Assembly: GCF_004343255.1 (NCBI RefSeq)
Contig: NZ_SMDD01000001.1
Span: 248,001 to 312,000, forward strand
DNA length: 64,000 bases
From: Laceyella sacchari
GTDB lineage: Bacteria; Bacillota; Bacilli; Thermoactinomycetales; Thermoactinomycetaceae
Reading direction: 5' to 3'
Of this stretch, positions 40,758 to 49,552 are shown piece by piece. The notes under the pieces are model-generated. The model was given only the letters and a program-made list of their open reading frames with translations. It searched no databases and was not told the DNA's origin. The position numbers were made by a program, and so were the translations under genes. How positions within the stretch are numbered: position 1 is the first letter of the stretch; the number at the start of each line of letters is the position of its first letter.

Positions 40758-42950
40758 ATGAGCAAAACAGTGGTGTTGGCTGAAAAGCCTTCTGTTGGTA
40801 AAGATATAGCCAAGGTGTTGCGCTGCCATAAACAAGGCAATGGGTATTTCGAGGGGGACCGGTATGTGGTGACCTGGGCCTTTGGACATTTGGTTACCCA
40901 CGCCGACCCGGAAGCGTACGGAGAGCAATATAAGACATGGCGCTTGGAGGACTTGCCCTTGCTCCCTGATCGCTTGAAATTGGTGGTGATCAAAAAGACG
41001 GGCCGGCAATTCCAACAGGTGAAGCAATTGATGTCCAGGCCGGATGTGAAAGAGATCGTCATCGCCACTGACGCAGGGCGCGAAGGGGAATTGGTGGCGC
41101 GCTGGGTGATTGAGAAAGCGCATATCAAAAAGCCGATTAAGCGCTTGTGGATCTCATCCGTGACGGACAAGGCGATCAAGGAAGGATTTCAACGCCTCAA
41201 GGACGGCAAAGAGTACGAGAACCTATATCATTCTGCTGCGGCGCGGGCGGAAGCCGATTGGTTGGTGGGAATCAACGCGACGCGGGCCCTGACTTGCAAG
41301 TATAACGCCCAGCTTTCTTGCGGACGGGTGCAGACACCCACGCTGGCGATGATCGCCCAACGCGAAGCGGAAATCAAGAACTTTAAGCCCAAAGCTTTCT
41401 ATGGGATGGAAGCGGTGGCCGAAAATGGCCTCAAACTGGTGTGGCAGGATGGCAAATCGAAGGATTGGCGCATCTTCTCGCAAGAAAAGCGCGATCGGTT
41501 GCTATCCATGTTAGGTGATCGGGAAGCGATTGTTACCGAAGTGCGGAAGAGCAAAAAGAAGCGTTTTGCCCCATCGCTTTATGATTTGACCGAATTGCAA
41601 AGAGAAGCCAATCAGCGGTTTGGTTATTCCGCAAAGGAAACGCTGTCCACCCTGCAATCGCTGTATGAATATCATAAAGTGGTCACGTATCCCCGTACGG
41701 ATTCCAGGTACCTCTCCTCAGACATCGTGAGCACCTTGAAGGATCGCATCGAGGCTTGCCGGGTCGGGCCGTATGCCAAGCTGGCCCAACAGGCCCGCCT
41801 TCATCTGAAACCGGGCAAACATATTGTGGATGACAGCAAAGTATCGGATCACCACGCGATCATTCCTACAGAAGAACCGGTGTTTCTGGACAAGTTGAGT
41901 GTCAAGGAGCGGAAGATCTATGATCTTGTCGTCAAGCGGTTTTTGGCGGTGATGTTCCCGCCGTTTGAATATGAGCAAACCACGGTGCGGGCAAAGATTG
42001 GTGGCGAGACATTTGTCGCCAAAGGGAAAGTGATCTTGGCGCAGGGTTGGAAACAGGTGTATGGCGATTTAGTGGAAGAGGAAGAAGAAAAGGAAGGCAT
42101 CAAAGAGCAAATCCTGCCGAATCTGACGGAAGGACAGCGACTCGCCATTCGCGCGATCAACCCGACCCAAGGGGAAACCAAGCCGCCGGAACTGTTTACG
42201 GAGGGAAGTCTGCTCGCGGCGATGGAGAATCCAGCCAAATTCATGGGCAATGAGCGGAAAGATTTGATTAAAACATTGGGGGAAACCGGTGGATTGGGTA
42301 CAGTGGCTACCCGTGCCGACATCATTGAAAAATTGTTTGACAGCTTCCTGATCGAAAAAAACGGCAAGCATATCCGCATCACTTCCAAAGGAAAGCAACT
42401 CCTCGATTTGGTGCCGGAAGAATTGAAGTCGCCGGCATTGACGGCCAAATGGGAGCAAAAGTTGAGTGCCATTGCTAAAGGGAAGCTGAACAAAGCCGCT
42501 TTTGTCTCGGAGATGAGGGGTTATGCCAAGGCCGTGGTCAACGAGATCAAAGAAAGCGAGAAAACATTTCGGCATGATAATCTGTCAACCAAAAAATGCC
42601 CGGACTGCGGCAAACGGTTATTGGAAGTGAAGGGCAAAAAAGGGCAGATGCTGGTTTGCCAAGATCGGGAGTGCGGGTATCGCAAGAGTGTCTCTATCAT
42701 CACCAATGCCCGATGCCCTGAATGCAAGAAGAAGCTGGAACTGCGTGGAGAAGGGGAGGGCCGGATCTTTGTCTGCATCTGCGGCCACCGCGAGAAGTAC
42801 GCAGCATTCCAACAACGCAAGGAGAAAGAGAAAAAAGGCAAGGTGTCGCGTCGGGAGATTGCCAACTATATCAAACAGCAAAACAAGCAACAAGAAGAAG
42901 GGCATCCTGCTTTGAAAGAAGCGTTGTCCAAGTTGTTTAAACAAGATTAA
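40758..42950 (+). CDS. topB: DNA topoisomerase III
   Basis: Type IA topoisomerase of 730 residues. Toprim domain VVLAEKPSVGKDIAKVL with catalytic Glu, and IVIATDAGREGELVARW (about 104-120) with the D-x-D-type metal site. Active-site Tyr in VVTYPRTDSRYLS (about 311). The family's SCGRVQTPTLAMI and VSDHHAIIPT segments are present. The C-terminus carries Cys-rich zinc-binding motifs (CPDCGKRLLEVKGKK ... CQDRECGY and CPECKKKLEL ... CICG). Bacillales carry a housekeeping topB, but extra copies are common cargo of Gram-positive conjugative elements. Its place beside the secretion genes favours the latter without proving it. Confidence 0.93.
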   Translation: MSKTVVLAEKPSVGKDIAKVLRCHKQGNGYFEGDRYVVTWAFGHLVTHADPEAYGEQYKTWRLEDLPLLPDRLKLVVIKKTGRQFQQVKQLMSRPDVKEIVIATDAGREGELVARWVIEKAHIKKPIKRLWISSVTDKAIKEGFQRLKDGKEYENLYHSAAARAEADWLVGINATRALTCKYNAQLSCGRVQTPTLAMIAQREAEIKNFKPKAFYGMEAVAENGLKLVWQDGKSKDWRIFSQEKRDRLLSMLGDREAIVTEVRKSKKKRFAPSLYDLTELQREANQRFGYSAKETLSTLQSLYEYHKVVTYPRTDSRYLSSDIVSTLKDRIEACRVGPYAKLAQQARLHLKPGKHIVDDSKVSDHHAIIPTEEPVFLDKLSVKERKIYDLVVKRFLAVMFPPFEYEQTTVRAKIGGETFVAKGKVILAQGWKQVYGDLVEEEEEKEGIKEQILPNLTEGQRLAIRAINPTQGETKPPELFTEGSLLAAMENPAKFMGNERKDLIKTLGETGGLGTVATRADIIEKLFDSFLIEKNGKHIRITSKGKQLLDLVPEELKSPALTAKWEQKLSAIAKGKLNKAAFVSEMRGYAKAVVNEIKESEKTFRHDNLSTKKCPDCGKRLLEVKGKKGQMLVCQDRECGYRKSVSIITNARCPECKKKLELRGEGEGRIFVCICGHREKYAAFQQRKEKEKKGKVSRREIANYIKQQNKQQEEGHPALKEALSKLFKQD

Positions 42951-42985
42951 TTTCGTTTGGCACAAGAAGCCGTTAACTAATTAAA

Positions 42986-43028
42986 AACCGCTCGCCTTCT
43001 GTCATCTGATGTGGAGGCGGGCGGTTTC
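42986..43028 (+). terminator. Terminator of topB
   Basis: Stem AACCGC-T-CGCCT / AGGCG-G-GCGGTT with a 17-nt loop and a TTT end. Confidence 0.7.
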
Positions 43029-43105
43029 ATCACTGATTGTATCGGCGATCCGTCGAAACCGAGTGTGTCTTGGATAACTGGGTGGTTTACTCAGGTATCA
43101 TGGCA

Positions 43106-43258
43106 CTAGCTGAATTTTTTAAGAATTTGCCGCAAGGCGAACAATGACAGCAAGAAGGCAGTAGAAGACAACGTGAGCGAGGCACGGGCAAAGAATCGTT
43201 GCACCGCGTGGCTACAACCATGGGTGTTCACCCGTAAGATGCGTGTGAATGTTTTCAT
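43106..43258 (-). CDS. Candidate small membrane-associated protein (50 residues)
   Basis: ATG 43258 follows GCAGGAGAG at proper spacing. The product starts MKTFTRILRVNTHGCSHAVQ, then a moderately hydrophobic stretch (ASLTLSSTAFLLSLFALRQIL) and a basic end (KKFS). No homologue known to me. Divergent from the small ORF at 43383. Confidence 0.4.
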   Translation of the reverse strand: MKTFTRILRVNTHGCSHAVQRFFARASLTLSSTAFLLSLFALRQILKKFS

Positions 43259-43382
43259 ATTTCACTCTCCTGCTTGCGGAATAAAGCAATACATTGGACT
43301 ATAGGCATGTGTATTTATATTTATATAAAACATTATATCACCCGTAATGAAGAGAATCATAGCGGTGAAGGAGGGTGAATTG

Positions 43383-43568
43383 ATGACAATGCTGGAACAA
43401 CTGTGGATCGCGGAGAAAAAAATTCTTTATGAAGAGATGTCTGCTCCAAAAGCGAAAATCCGTGTAATCAAAGGCTTTTTTGTAGGTTTGTGGCAGGTCG
43501 GAAAAGGGAGCTCGAACCATTTTGTACCGATTGTAGCCAGCGTCAAGTGCAAATTTGTGTTAAACTAA
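43383..43568 (+). CDS. Small hypothetical protein, possibly frameshifted
   Basis: ATG 43383 with GGAGGGTGAATTG upstream. The first 35 residues (MTMLEQLWIAEKKILYEEMS ... IRVIKG) look like a normal charged helical protein. After a run of six T (43476-43481) this frame continues FFVGLWQVGKGSSNHFVPIV. The neighbouring frame continues CRFVAGRKRELEPFCTDCSQ and beyond, with a CTDC pair, to a stop at 43591, which looks more protein-like. This suggests either a frameshift mutation or slippage. No family recognised. Confidence 0.4.
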   Translation: MTMLEQLWIAEKKILYEEMSAPKAKIRVIKGFFVGLWQVGKGSSNHFVPIVASVKCKFVLN

Positions 43569-43750
43569 AACAAAAGAAAGTAATATGTTAAGTGTTTTTT
43601 GGATACAGAAGGTGTGCTGACGGTACCCCCTCGAGGGATTCCCATGCTGCCTGCGTCCGAAGGATGCACTGTGGACATGTGATGGCAAAATATGGGTGTT
43701 GCCATCCGTCCCAAATCTAACCAAACCACTAGTCAAAGGAGGAATGGCAT

Positions 43751-44653
43751 TTGATTGCTGTTGCTGAGAAAAGAAATGAAGGAACCAAAGAAGAAGAACG
43801 CAAGAAGTTGGCATGGCTCAAAAGCTTGAAGCGGATCACCTTCATTTTGCTGGGTGCGATTCTTGTAGCCGTGGCGTTGGAAATTTTTTTGGTCCCCAAT
43901 GATGTAATTGACGGAGGGATTGTGGGTATTTCCATCATTTTTGCCCACCTTTCCGGTTTAAACTTAGGGGTCTTATTATTTGTACTCAACCTTCCCTTCT
44001 TCTTTATCGGATATAAACAAATCGGGAAAACCTTCGCCCTGTCTACTCTGTTGGGCGTTATTGTCATGTCTGTTGGAACCAACTTGCTCCACTCGGTACC
44101 GGGTTTAACAGATGATCCTTTGTTGGCGGCGGTATTCGGAGGAATCATTTTGGGGATTGGCGTCGGCTTGGTCATCCGCAACGGAGGTTCCTTGGATGGA
44201 ACGGAAATTTTGGCCATTCTGTTTAACAAAAAATTGCCGCTTTCCGTGGGTCAAACAGTGATGATTTTCAACCTGTTCATCCTTGGCAGTGCAGGGTTTG
44301 TGTTTGGTTGGGATCGGGCCATGTATTCCTTGATGGCTTATTTTATCGCTTTTAAAATGATCGATGTAGTGATCGAAGGTTTTGATGAAACGAAATCCGT
44401 ATGGATCATCAGTGACAAACCGGAAGAGCTGGGGAATTGCATATTGCAACGTCTGGGTCGGGGCGTCACTTACTTAAACGGTGAAGGCGCCTACACTGGT
44501 GACTCCAAAAAAGTGATTTTTTGCGTCGTGACCCGTTTGGAAGAAGCCAAACTGAAGTTGATTGTAGAAGATGTGGATCCCCAAGCTTTTCTGGCGATCG
44601 GCCATATTCATGATGTACAAGGCGGAAGGTTTAAAAAGAAAGATATTCACTAA
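43751..44653 (+). CDS. YitT-family membrane protein (DUF161 + DUF2179)
   Basis: TTG start at 43751, 8 nt after AAAGGAGG. 300 residues: five to six membrane helices over residues 30-215, with the family segments FLVPNDVIDGGIVGISIIFAHLSGLNLGVLLFVLNLPFFFIGYK and NGGSLDGTEILAILFNKKLPLSVGQTVM. A C-terminal cytoplasmic DUF2179 domain follows (about 220-290: SVWIISDKPEELGNCILQRLGRGVTYLNGEGAYTGDSKKVIFCVVTR). Bacillales have several paralogues. The transport substrate is not established. Monocistronic with a strong terminator. Confidence 0.9.
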   Translation: MIAVAEKRNEGTKEEERKKLAWLKSLKRITFILLGAILVAVALEIFLVPNDVIDGGIVGISIIFAHLSGLNLGVLLFVLNLPFFFIGYKQIGKTFALSTLLGVIVMSVGTNLLHSVPGLTDDPLLAAVFGGIILGIGVGLVIRNGGSLDGTEILAILFNKKLPLSVGQTVMIFNLFILGSAGFVFGWDRAMYSLMAYFIAFKMIDVVIEGFDETKSVWIISDKPEELGNCILQRLGRGVTYLNGEGAYTGDSKKVIFCVVTRLEEAKLKLIVEDVDPQAFLAIGHIHDVQGGRFKKKDIH

Positions 44654-44699
44654 CACAACAAGCTCTTTTCCCTTCCCATCCGGGAACGGGTTCATAAGC

Positions 44700-44733
44700 A
44701 TCGCCTGTTCAAGCGACGTCTTGAACAGGCGAT
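44700..44733. terminator. Bidirectional terminator between yitT-like gene and ger operon
   Basis: Perfect 14-bp stem ATCGCCTGTTCAAG / CTTGAACAGGCGAT with a 6-nt loop. Followed by TTGTCGTATTT to the right; AT-rich to the left. Confidence 0.8.
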
Positions 44734-44749
44734 TTGTCGTATTTATGGG

Positions 44750-45844
44750 TTAATCCAATCCGTCAACCACCCCGATCTCAACGATGTTCACCCGGGGAAC
44801 AATTCGCACTTTGACCCGCGGATACTGTTTTTGCCATGTTTTGAAGTCCCAGTTTCGGGTGCGGCTGCGCACATAATCCCCGAGCCCCAGGGGATCGATC
44901 CCCAATTGTTGAAACGTGCGGATCAGCTGATGTCCTTGTTGCGAAACCTGCTTTTTCAATGCGTGTGCCGTCTGGCTCACATGTTGGGGCTTCAAGTGTT
45001 TCCCGGAGAATTCGTTGATCGAACCTCTGATGTTTAAGTCGATGGTGATTTCGGGAGTTGTTTGCGTATTGCGGATGGAGATTCTTCGGCTTGAGTTGAT
45101 CACCCGCATCGCGACGAATTTATCCCCGATTTGCACTTTGATGCCGGGAAAGCGATTGTTACCATAGAGGGTGTTGAAGGTGAACTGGTGACTACGGTTC
45201 AGTTGGAAGACCATACGGTCTTTTTTAAAAAAAGCCAACCCTGTCAGCATGATTTCCCCATCAGTTAATTTCAATAACGGCAAGAAGGGGTCCTTGCCCT
45301 TGGTGTAATACGCAGACAAGAAATAATGCAGACTGTTATGGGGGATCAGGCCGTTTTGGGTGTTGTGTTCAAGCATGGATGCGATGTAATGGCCCGTGTC
45401 GCGTGTGCCGAACGATTGGTTCAGTATTTCTTTGGTGTTTTCATCCGTCACGGCCAAGCTGAGGCTGGTTCCGATGTTGGGATCGCGATGCAAGATGTCG
45501 ATCGTGTGGAGGAGCCCGCGCTTGGCCATTTCCTTGTTGAATAGGGCGACTTCCAATTTTGCGTTGGCCAGGTTGGCGCTACTTTCTCTGTTCAATGAGG
45601 TCAAGGCTTCTTTGCCTAAGTTGGCGGTAATGGAAAGCGTTTTGTTTACAATCGAGGCGTCGGATCTGAAGACGGGGGTAACTGCGGTCATTGTTGCCGT
45701 TTGTTCATCGATATAATCATAACCGACGGCGGTGACCAGTTGAATTTCATCCAATACGTTTTTTCTTACATTGCCGAAAATGATAATACAGATCGCAATG
45801 ATAATCAATGTGATGGGTTTCATCCATTTGATCCACTTCTTCAT
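44750..45844 (-). CDS. Spore germination protein, Ger(x)C family, without lipobox
   Basis: Third gene of a gerA-type operon; its start overlaps the gerB-like stop in a 4-bp ATGA junction. GerC proteins are lipoproteins in which the cleaved Cys directly precedes W-D-x-x-E-I. Here the corresponding stretch is IIIFGNVRKNVLDEIQLVTAVGYD, with no Cys at that place (the only nearby Cys, in IIAICIII, lies inside the hydrophobic helix). The protein therefore looks membrane-anchored by an uncleaved helix rather than lipidated. The rest of the 364 residues follows the GerC fold, with GTSLSLAVTDENTKEILNQS and a C-terminal DPLGLGDYVRSRTRNWDFKTWQKQYP segment. Confidence 0.88.
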   Translation of the reverse strand: MKKWIKWMKPITLIIIAICIIIFGNVRKNVLDEIQLVTAVGYDYIDEQTATMTAVTPVFRSDASIVNKTLSITANLGKEALTSLNRESSANLANAKLEVALFNKEMAKRGLLHTIDILHRDPNIGTSLSLAVTDENTKEILNQSFGTRDTGHYIASMLEHNTQNGLIPHNSLHYFLSAYYTKGKDPFLPLLKLTDGEIMLTGLAFFKKDRMVFQLNRSHQFTFNTLYGNNRFPGIKVQIGDKFVAMRVINSSRRISIRNTQTTPEITIDLNIRGSINEFSGKHLKPQHVSQTAHALKKQVSQQGHQLIRTFQQLGIDPLGLGDYVRSRTRNWDFKTWQKQYPRVKVRIVPRVNIVEIGVVDGLD

Positions 45845-46965
45845 GATCTCTTCCTCATTTTGTGTCGGATGTGGTAGATGATGAACAGAATGGGGATGTA
45901 AGCGTACAAAAGATAGATGCCGATCATGGAGACAAGGGAGTTGAAATGGTCAATCTGCATCCGGTTGTTTAACAGGCAGGTGATAATGAAGCTCCCTGCA
46001 AGCAAAATGAGCAAGGCACTGCGTTGAGTGATTTGGAAAATCCGTTTCACCCCGCGGCTGGCAGCCCAAAACGCGGTGCAAATATTGGGTAGGATGATGA
46101 TGGTCCACGCAGATATGGCGACATACTCAATCCGCTCAAGCACCGGCAACTTAATCACCTTCCACATGGTCAGGGTGGGCCATATTTCAACTTGTAAATG
46201 ATCTTCGCCGTAATAGGCGAAGGTGACGATAGCGACTCCCGCATAAATCAACGTCGTGAACAGATTGCCGTAATGCGCCCATTTTTGCGATTTCTCTGGT
46301 TCGATGAAATACGGGTAATAGAGCATCAACAACTCGAATCCCAAAATGGTGAATGTCATTTCTTCCACGGACTTAAGCAAATCTGTGACGGAGTGATCCA
46401 TAATCGGTAGCAAATTCCGGAAATTGGCGAATTCCAATGGGGCCAAAAAAGTGGGTATCAAAATGAGCGGAATGATGGCCCCAAAATAGCAAGCTCCCGC
46501 AATGGCACGAAATCCATTGCTCACGATATAGTACACAGAGGTCAAAAACACCAGGGCGAACGGCCATGTTTTGAACAGGGGAAACACCCACACCTGAATT
46601 ACTTCAATGAAAGTCCGTAACACCGTCGTCCCGGAGATAAATACTTGGAGGATAAACAGAAAGCTAAGCAGGTTGCCGATCCATTTGCCAAAGACGGTTT
46701 GATGAATGGAGATCAAGTCGTTTTGTTCTTTGTTCAGTATTTGGTACATCATCCATAAAAGCAAATGGATGATGAGCCCGGACAGGATGACGGCAATCCA
46801 TGCGTCATGCCCGGAGGTTTTTGCGATATAGCGTTGGAATCCCAACACTCCCACGCCGAATTGCGTTTTATATATCAAGAAAAATGCTAGGTAGGGTGAA
46901 ACGCGATATTGTCGATTCACATGCGCTTGCATCGGATCAGCCTTCCTTCTTGCGGAATCATTCAT
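45841..46965 (-). CDS. Spore germination receptor permease-like subunit (GerB type)
   Basis: 374-residue APC-superfamily-like protein with ten membrane helices (YLAFFLIYKTQFGVGVLGFQRYIAK at the start; HDAWIAVILSGLIIHLLLW). It forms the nutrient-binding subunit of the germinant receptor in the spore inner membrane. It overlaps gerA-like (8 bp) and gerC-like (4 bp), so all three are co-translated. The receptor's germinant cannot be predicted from sequence. Confidence 0.92.
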   Translation of the reverse strand: MNDSARRKADPMQAHVNRQYRVSPYLAFFLIYKTQFGVGVLGFQRYIAKTSGHDAWIAVILSGLIIHLLLWMMYQILNKEQNDLISIHQTVFGKWIGNLLSFLFILQVFISGTTVLRTFIEVIQVWVFPLFKTWPFALVFLTSVYYIVSNGFRAIAGACYFGAIIPLILIPTFLAPLEFANFRNLLPIMDHSVTDLLKSVEEMTFTILGFELLMLYYPYFIEPEKSQKWAHYGNLFTTLIYAGVAIVTFAYYGEDHLQVEIWPTLTMWKVIKLPVLERIEYVAISAWTIIILPNICTAFWAASRGVKRIFQITQRSALLILLAGSFIITCLLNNRMQIDHFNSLVSMIGIYLLYAYIPILFIIYHIRHKMRKRS

Positions 46966-48466
46966 CTATATCCCGCGGTTTCTGCCTCCATGGGGGTGTG
47001 AGGCCCTGTTTGTTCTGTGTCTGGAGATATGCAGGGCGATAAGATTGTTTATTGAAAGGTAACCGAATGAAAGAGTCGCGCAAGTCTTTCAAGCGGAGAG
47101 GATAGATGGGCTCCAGATAAGGGCGCCCCAACGAAGTCAGCCGCAGCAGATGCCCCATCACAAAGATGAACGCAATCGCTACCCCTATCAATCCCCATAA
47201 CTGGGCAAACAAAAGAAACGGAAACCGGAGCAGACGAATAGCGTTGCCCATGCGATAAACCGGTGTTGTGAAGGATGCCAGCGCCGCCAGCGCGACGAAA
47301 ATCAACAGCACGTTGCTGGTGAGACCCGCTTGCACGGAAGCGGTTCCGATGACAATCCCGCCGACGATACCGATGGTTTGGCCTACTTTTGTCGGCAAGC
47401 GGGCCCCTGCTTCACGCAACAATTCGATCGTCAATTCCAATATCAACGCTTCCAATATCGGGGGAAACGGGACGATGCTCCGCGACGTAACCAAGGTGAC
47501 CATCAAATCAGTTGGAATCAGTGCGTAATGATAAGTGACCACCGCGACATAAATGGGGGTGATCAGGATGGAAAACAAGACGGAAAACAACCGGACAATC
47601 CGGAAGAAGGATGCCATTTGCCAATTAATGAAGTAATCTTCAAACGCTGAGAAAAATTCGACTAGCGTGGTAGGAGCGATCAGGGCATGGGGGGAACCGT
47701 CCACCATGATGACAATGCTCCCTTCGGCCAAAACGGCGGCTACGCGTTCAGGCCGTTCCGTGTCCAACATCTGCGGAAAAATAGAGTTGCTGTTGTCTGT
47801 GATAAGTTGGGAAATGTAGGAGCTGTCAAGGATTTGGTAAAACTCGATCGCTTTGATTCGTTGTAATACCGTGTTGACATTTTCTTCATTGGCCACTCCG
47901 TCGATATACAACACTGCCACTTTGGTTTTGGAATATGTTCCGACGGTGAACTCTTGTAACTGTAACTCTTTGATGGGCAAGCGTTTGCGAACCATATTTA
48001 GATTGGTTGTCAATGACTCGACAAACGACTCCTTCGGGCCGACGACGGAAAATTCTTCTTGGGGAATGGAGACGGCCCGCGATTTGTCCAATTCGGCGCG
48101 CGCCAACACTCCTTCCAGAACCCGGTCACTAAATCGAATCCATACGTACCCGCGCAACAACAAGTCTTGGATCTTTTCAAGATCATCCGTAATCTCTTTC
48201 TCCTCAATGGGAATCACGGATTCGACTTCTTGCAACGTAGGAAAAGATAGTTTGTTTAAATAAGGCAAAATGTCCCGGTGCAACACTTCCGGGTCCACCA
48301 ACGAGGTGATGTGTGTAATCCAGTACGGATGGGTTGTATTCGTATGATGGGTATGGGTGAAATCACCGCGTTCCCAAAAAGGTTCAGCCCACGTGGATGG
48401 CGGTTCAGCCGTTTCCTGTCTGTTTTTTCTCGGTCTTCTGATGCCGGTCACCCCCTCGCGACGCAT
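46958..48466 (-). CDS. Spore germination receptor subunit A (GerA type)
   Basis: 502 residues. A large soluble N-terminal domain (about 60-280, with FTVGTYSKTKVAVLYIDGVANEENV and GSIVIMVDGSPHALIAPTTLVEFF) is followed by a C-terminal membrane domain of about five helices. The latter includes PFPPILEALILELTIELLREAGARLP and GGIVIGTASVQAGLTSNVLLIFVALAALASF, all hallmarks of GerAA/GerBA/GerKA proteins. AAAGGA precedes the ATG. Such operons are expressed in the forespore under sigma-G. This gene is the best single proof in the window that the host makes endospores. Confidence 0.94.
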   Translation of the reverse strand: MRREGVTGIRRPRKNRQETAEPPSTWAEPFWERGDFTHTHHTNTTHPYWITHITSLVDPEVLHRDILPYLNKLSFPTLQEVESVIPIEEKEITDDLEKIQDLLLRGYVWIRFSDRVLEGVLARAELDKSRAVSIPQEEFSVVGPKESFVESLTTNLNMVRKRLPIKELQLQEFTVGTYSKTKVAVLYIDGVANEENVNTVLQRIKAIEFYQILDSSYISQLITDNSNSIFPQMLDTERPERVAAVLAEGSIVIMVDGSPHALIAPTTLVEFFSAFEDYFINWQMASFFRIVRLFSVLFSILITPIYVAVVTYHYALIPTDLMVTLVTSRSIVPFPPILEALILELTIELLREAGARLPTKVGQTIGIVGGIVIGTASVQAGLTSNVLLIFVALAALASFTTPVYRMGNAIRLLRFPFLLFAQLWGLIGVAIAFIFVMGHLLRLTSLGRPYLEPIYPLRLKDLRDSFIRLPFNKQSYRPAYLQTQNKQGLTPPWRQKPRDIDE

Positions 48467-48535
48467 GATTATCCTTTATCGTTGCCCGGTTGGCGTTTTT
48501 TTATTTGTGTTCGGTAAGCTAAAATGGCTAAAACG

Positions 48536-48576
48536 CAACAAGCCCACTTTCGCCTTGATGGAAAGTAGGCTTGTTG
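48536..48576 (-). terminator. Terminator of the zinc-efflux operon
   Basis: Sixteen-base stem (CAACAAGCCCACTTTC / GAAAGTAGGCTTGTTG, one mismatch) which, read leftward, is followed by CGTTTTAG. It lies 11 bp after the CDF transporter stop. Confidence 0.75.
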
Positions 48577-48587
48577 GCGCAAAGCAC

Positions 48588-49538
48588 TCAGGTGCTCGCG
48601 CATTGTCCGCAAATGTCATGTTGGCACGATTGGTGGAAGTCAGAAGTTTCTACTTGGATGGTAGTGTGTCGAATGAGGAAATGCGTTTCAATTTGTTGGA
48701 TGGCTTGCCGTAAAACAGTTTGACTGTCGGCGGTGTCTTGGATGAGCAGATGGCATGACAGGGAATCAAAGCCAGAAGTGATCGTCCAGATGTGCAAATC
48801 ATGCACATTGACCACTCCGGGAATGCGCATCAAGATTTCTTCTACTTTTTTGCGATCTATGGTGATGGGAGTGCCTTCCATCAGGATGTGCACCGAGTGG
48901 GCGATAACTCCCCAGGCGCCTTTCAATATCAAGACGGCTACCACCGCGCTAATCAGTGGATCGGCTATATACCAGGAAAAGGAGTGCATCAACAAGCCGG
49001 CGAGGATGGCTCCGACCGAGCCTAAGGCGTCGCCTAGCACGTGCAGGTAAGCGCTTCGCACGTTGACATTGCCCTCCGTGTCTCCCTTCATTAAGGCCCA
49101 AGCGCTCAGCAAGTTAGCGATCAACCCGACGGCGGCGATGGCCATCATGGAACCACTGGCCACGCGCGGAGGCTCCAGCAAGCGGTGAAATGCTTCCCAC
49201 ATAATCACTCCGGCAATGGCGAACAATGATAGGCCATTGAAGAGAGCGGCCAAAATTTCAAAGCGGTAATAGCCGTATGTTTTGCGGGCGGAAGGAGGGC
49301 GCACGGCGAACCACATGGCGGCAAGACTGAGGGCGAGTGAGCCGGCGTCGCTCAACATATGCCCTGAATCGGACAAGAGAGCCAAGCTGTTGGTCCACAG
49401 TCCGCCAACAAACTCCAACAGCATGATGCCGGCCGTAATGGCCAAGGCAATGGTCAGCCCTTTTCGATTGGCATTGCGGGTGTGGGTATGACTGTGATCG
49501 TGCCCGTGGGCATGGTGATGGTGGTGATGATGGTGCAT
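48588..49538 (-). CDS. czcD: Cation diffusion facilitator (zinc efflux, CzcD-like) with His-rich N-terminus
   Basis: Proton-coupled Zn(II)/Co(II) exporter of the CDF family, six membrane helices (residues about 28-215). Transport-site residues appear as LLSDSGHMLSDAGSLALSL in helix II and SAYLHVLGDALGSVG in helix V. The cytoplasmic C-terminal domain runs KKVEEILMRIPGVVNVHDLHIWTITSG. The N-terminus is strikingly metal-binding: M followed by eight His, then AHGHDHSHTHT. The C-terminus adds HQSCQHDICGQC. It is co-transcribed with the ArsR-type gene 14 bp upstream, which should regulate it by zinc. Confidence 0.92.
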   Translation of the reverse strand: MHHHHHHHHAHGHDHSHTHTRNANRKGLTIALAITAGIMLLEFVGGLWTNSLALLSDSGHMLSDAGSLALSLAAMWFAVRPPSARKTYGYYRFEILAALFNGLSLFAIAGVIMWEAFHRLLEPPRVASGSMMAIAAVGLIANLLSAWALMKGDTEGNVNVRSAYLHVLGDALGSVGAILAGLLMHSFSWYIADPLISAVVAVLILKGAWGVIAHSVHILMEGTPITIDRKKVEEILMRIPGVVNVHDLHIWTITSGFDSLSCHLLIQDTADSQTVLRQAIQQIETHFLIRHTTIQVETSDFHQSCQHDICGQCAST

Positions 49539-49552
49539 CGGCCATCTCTCCT

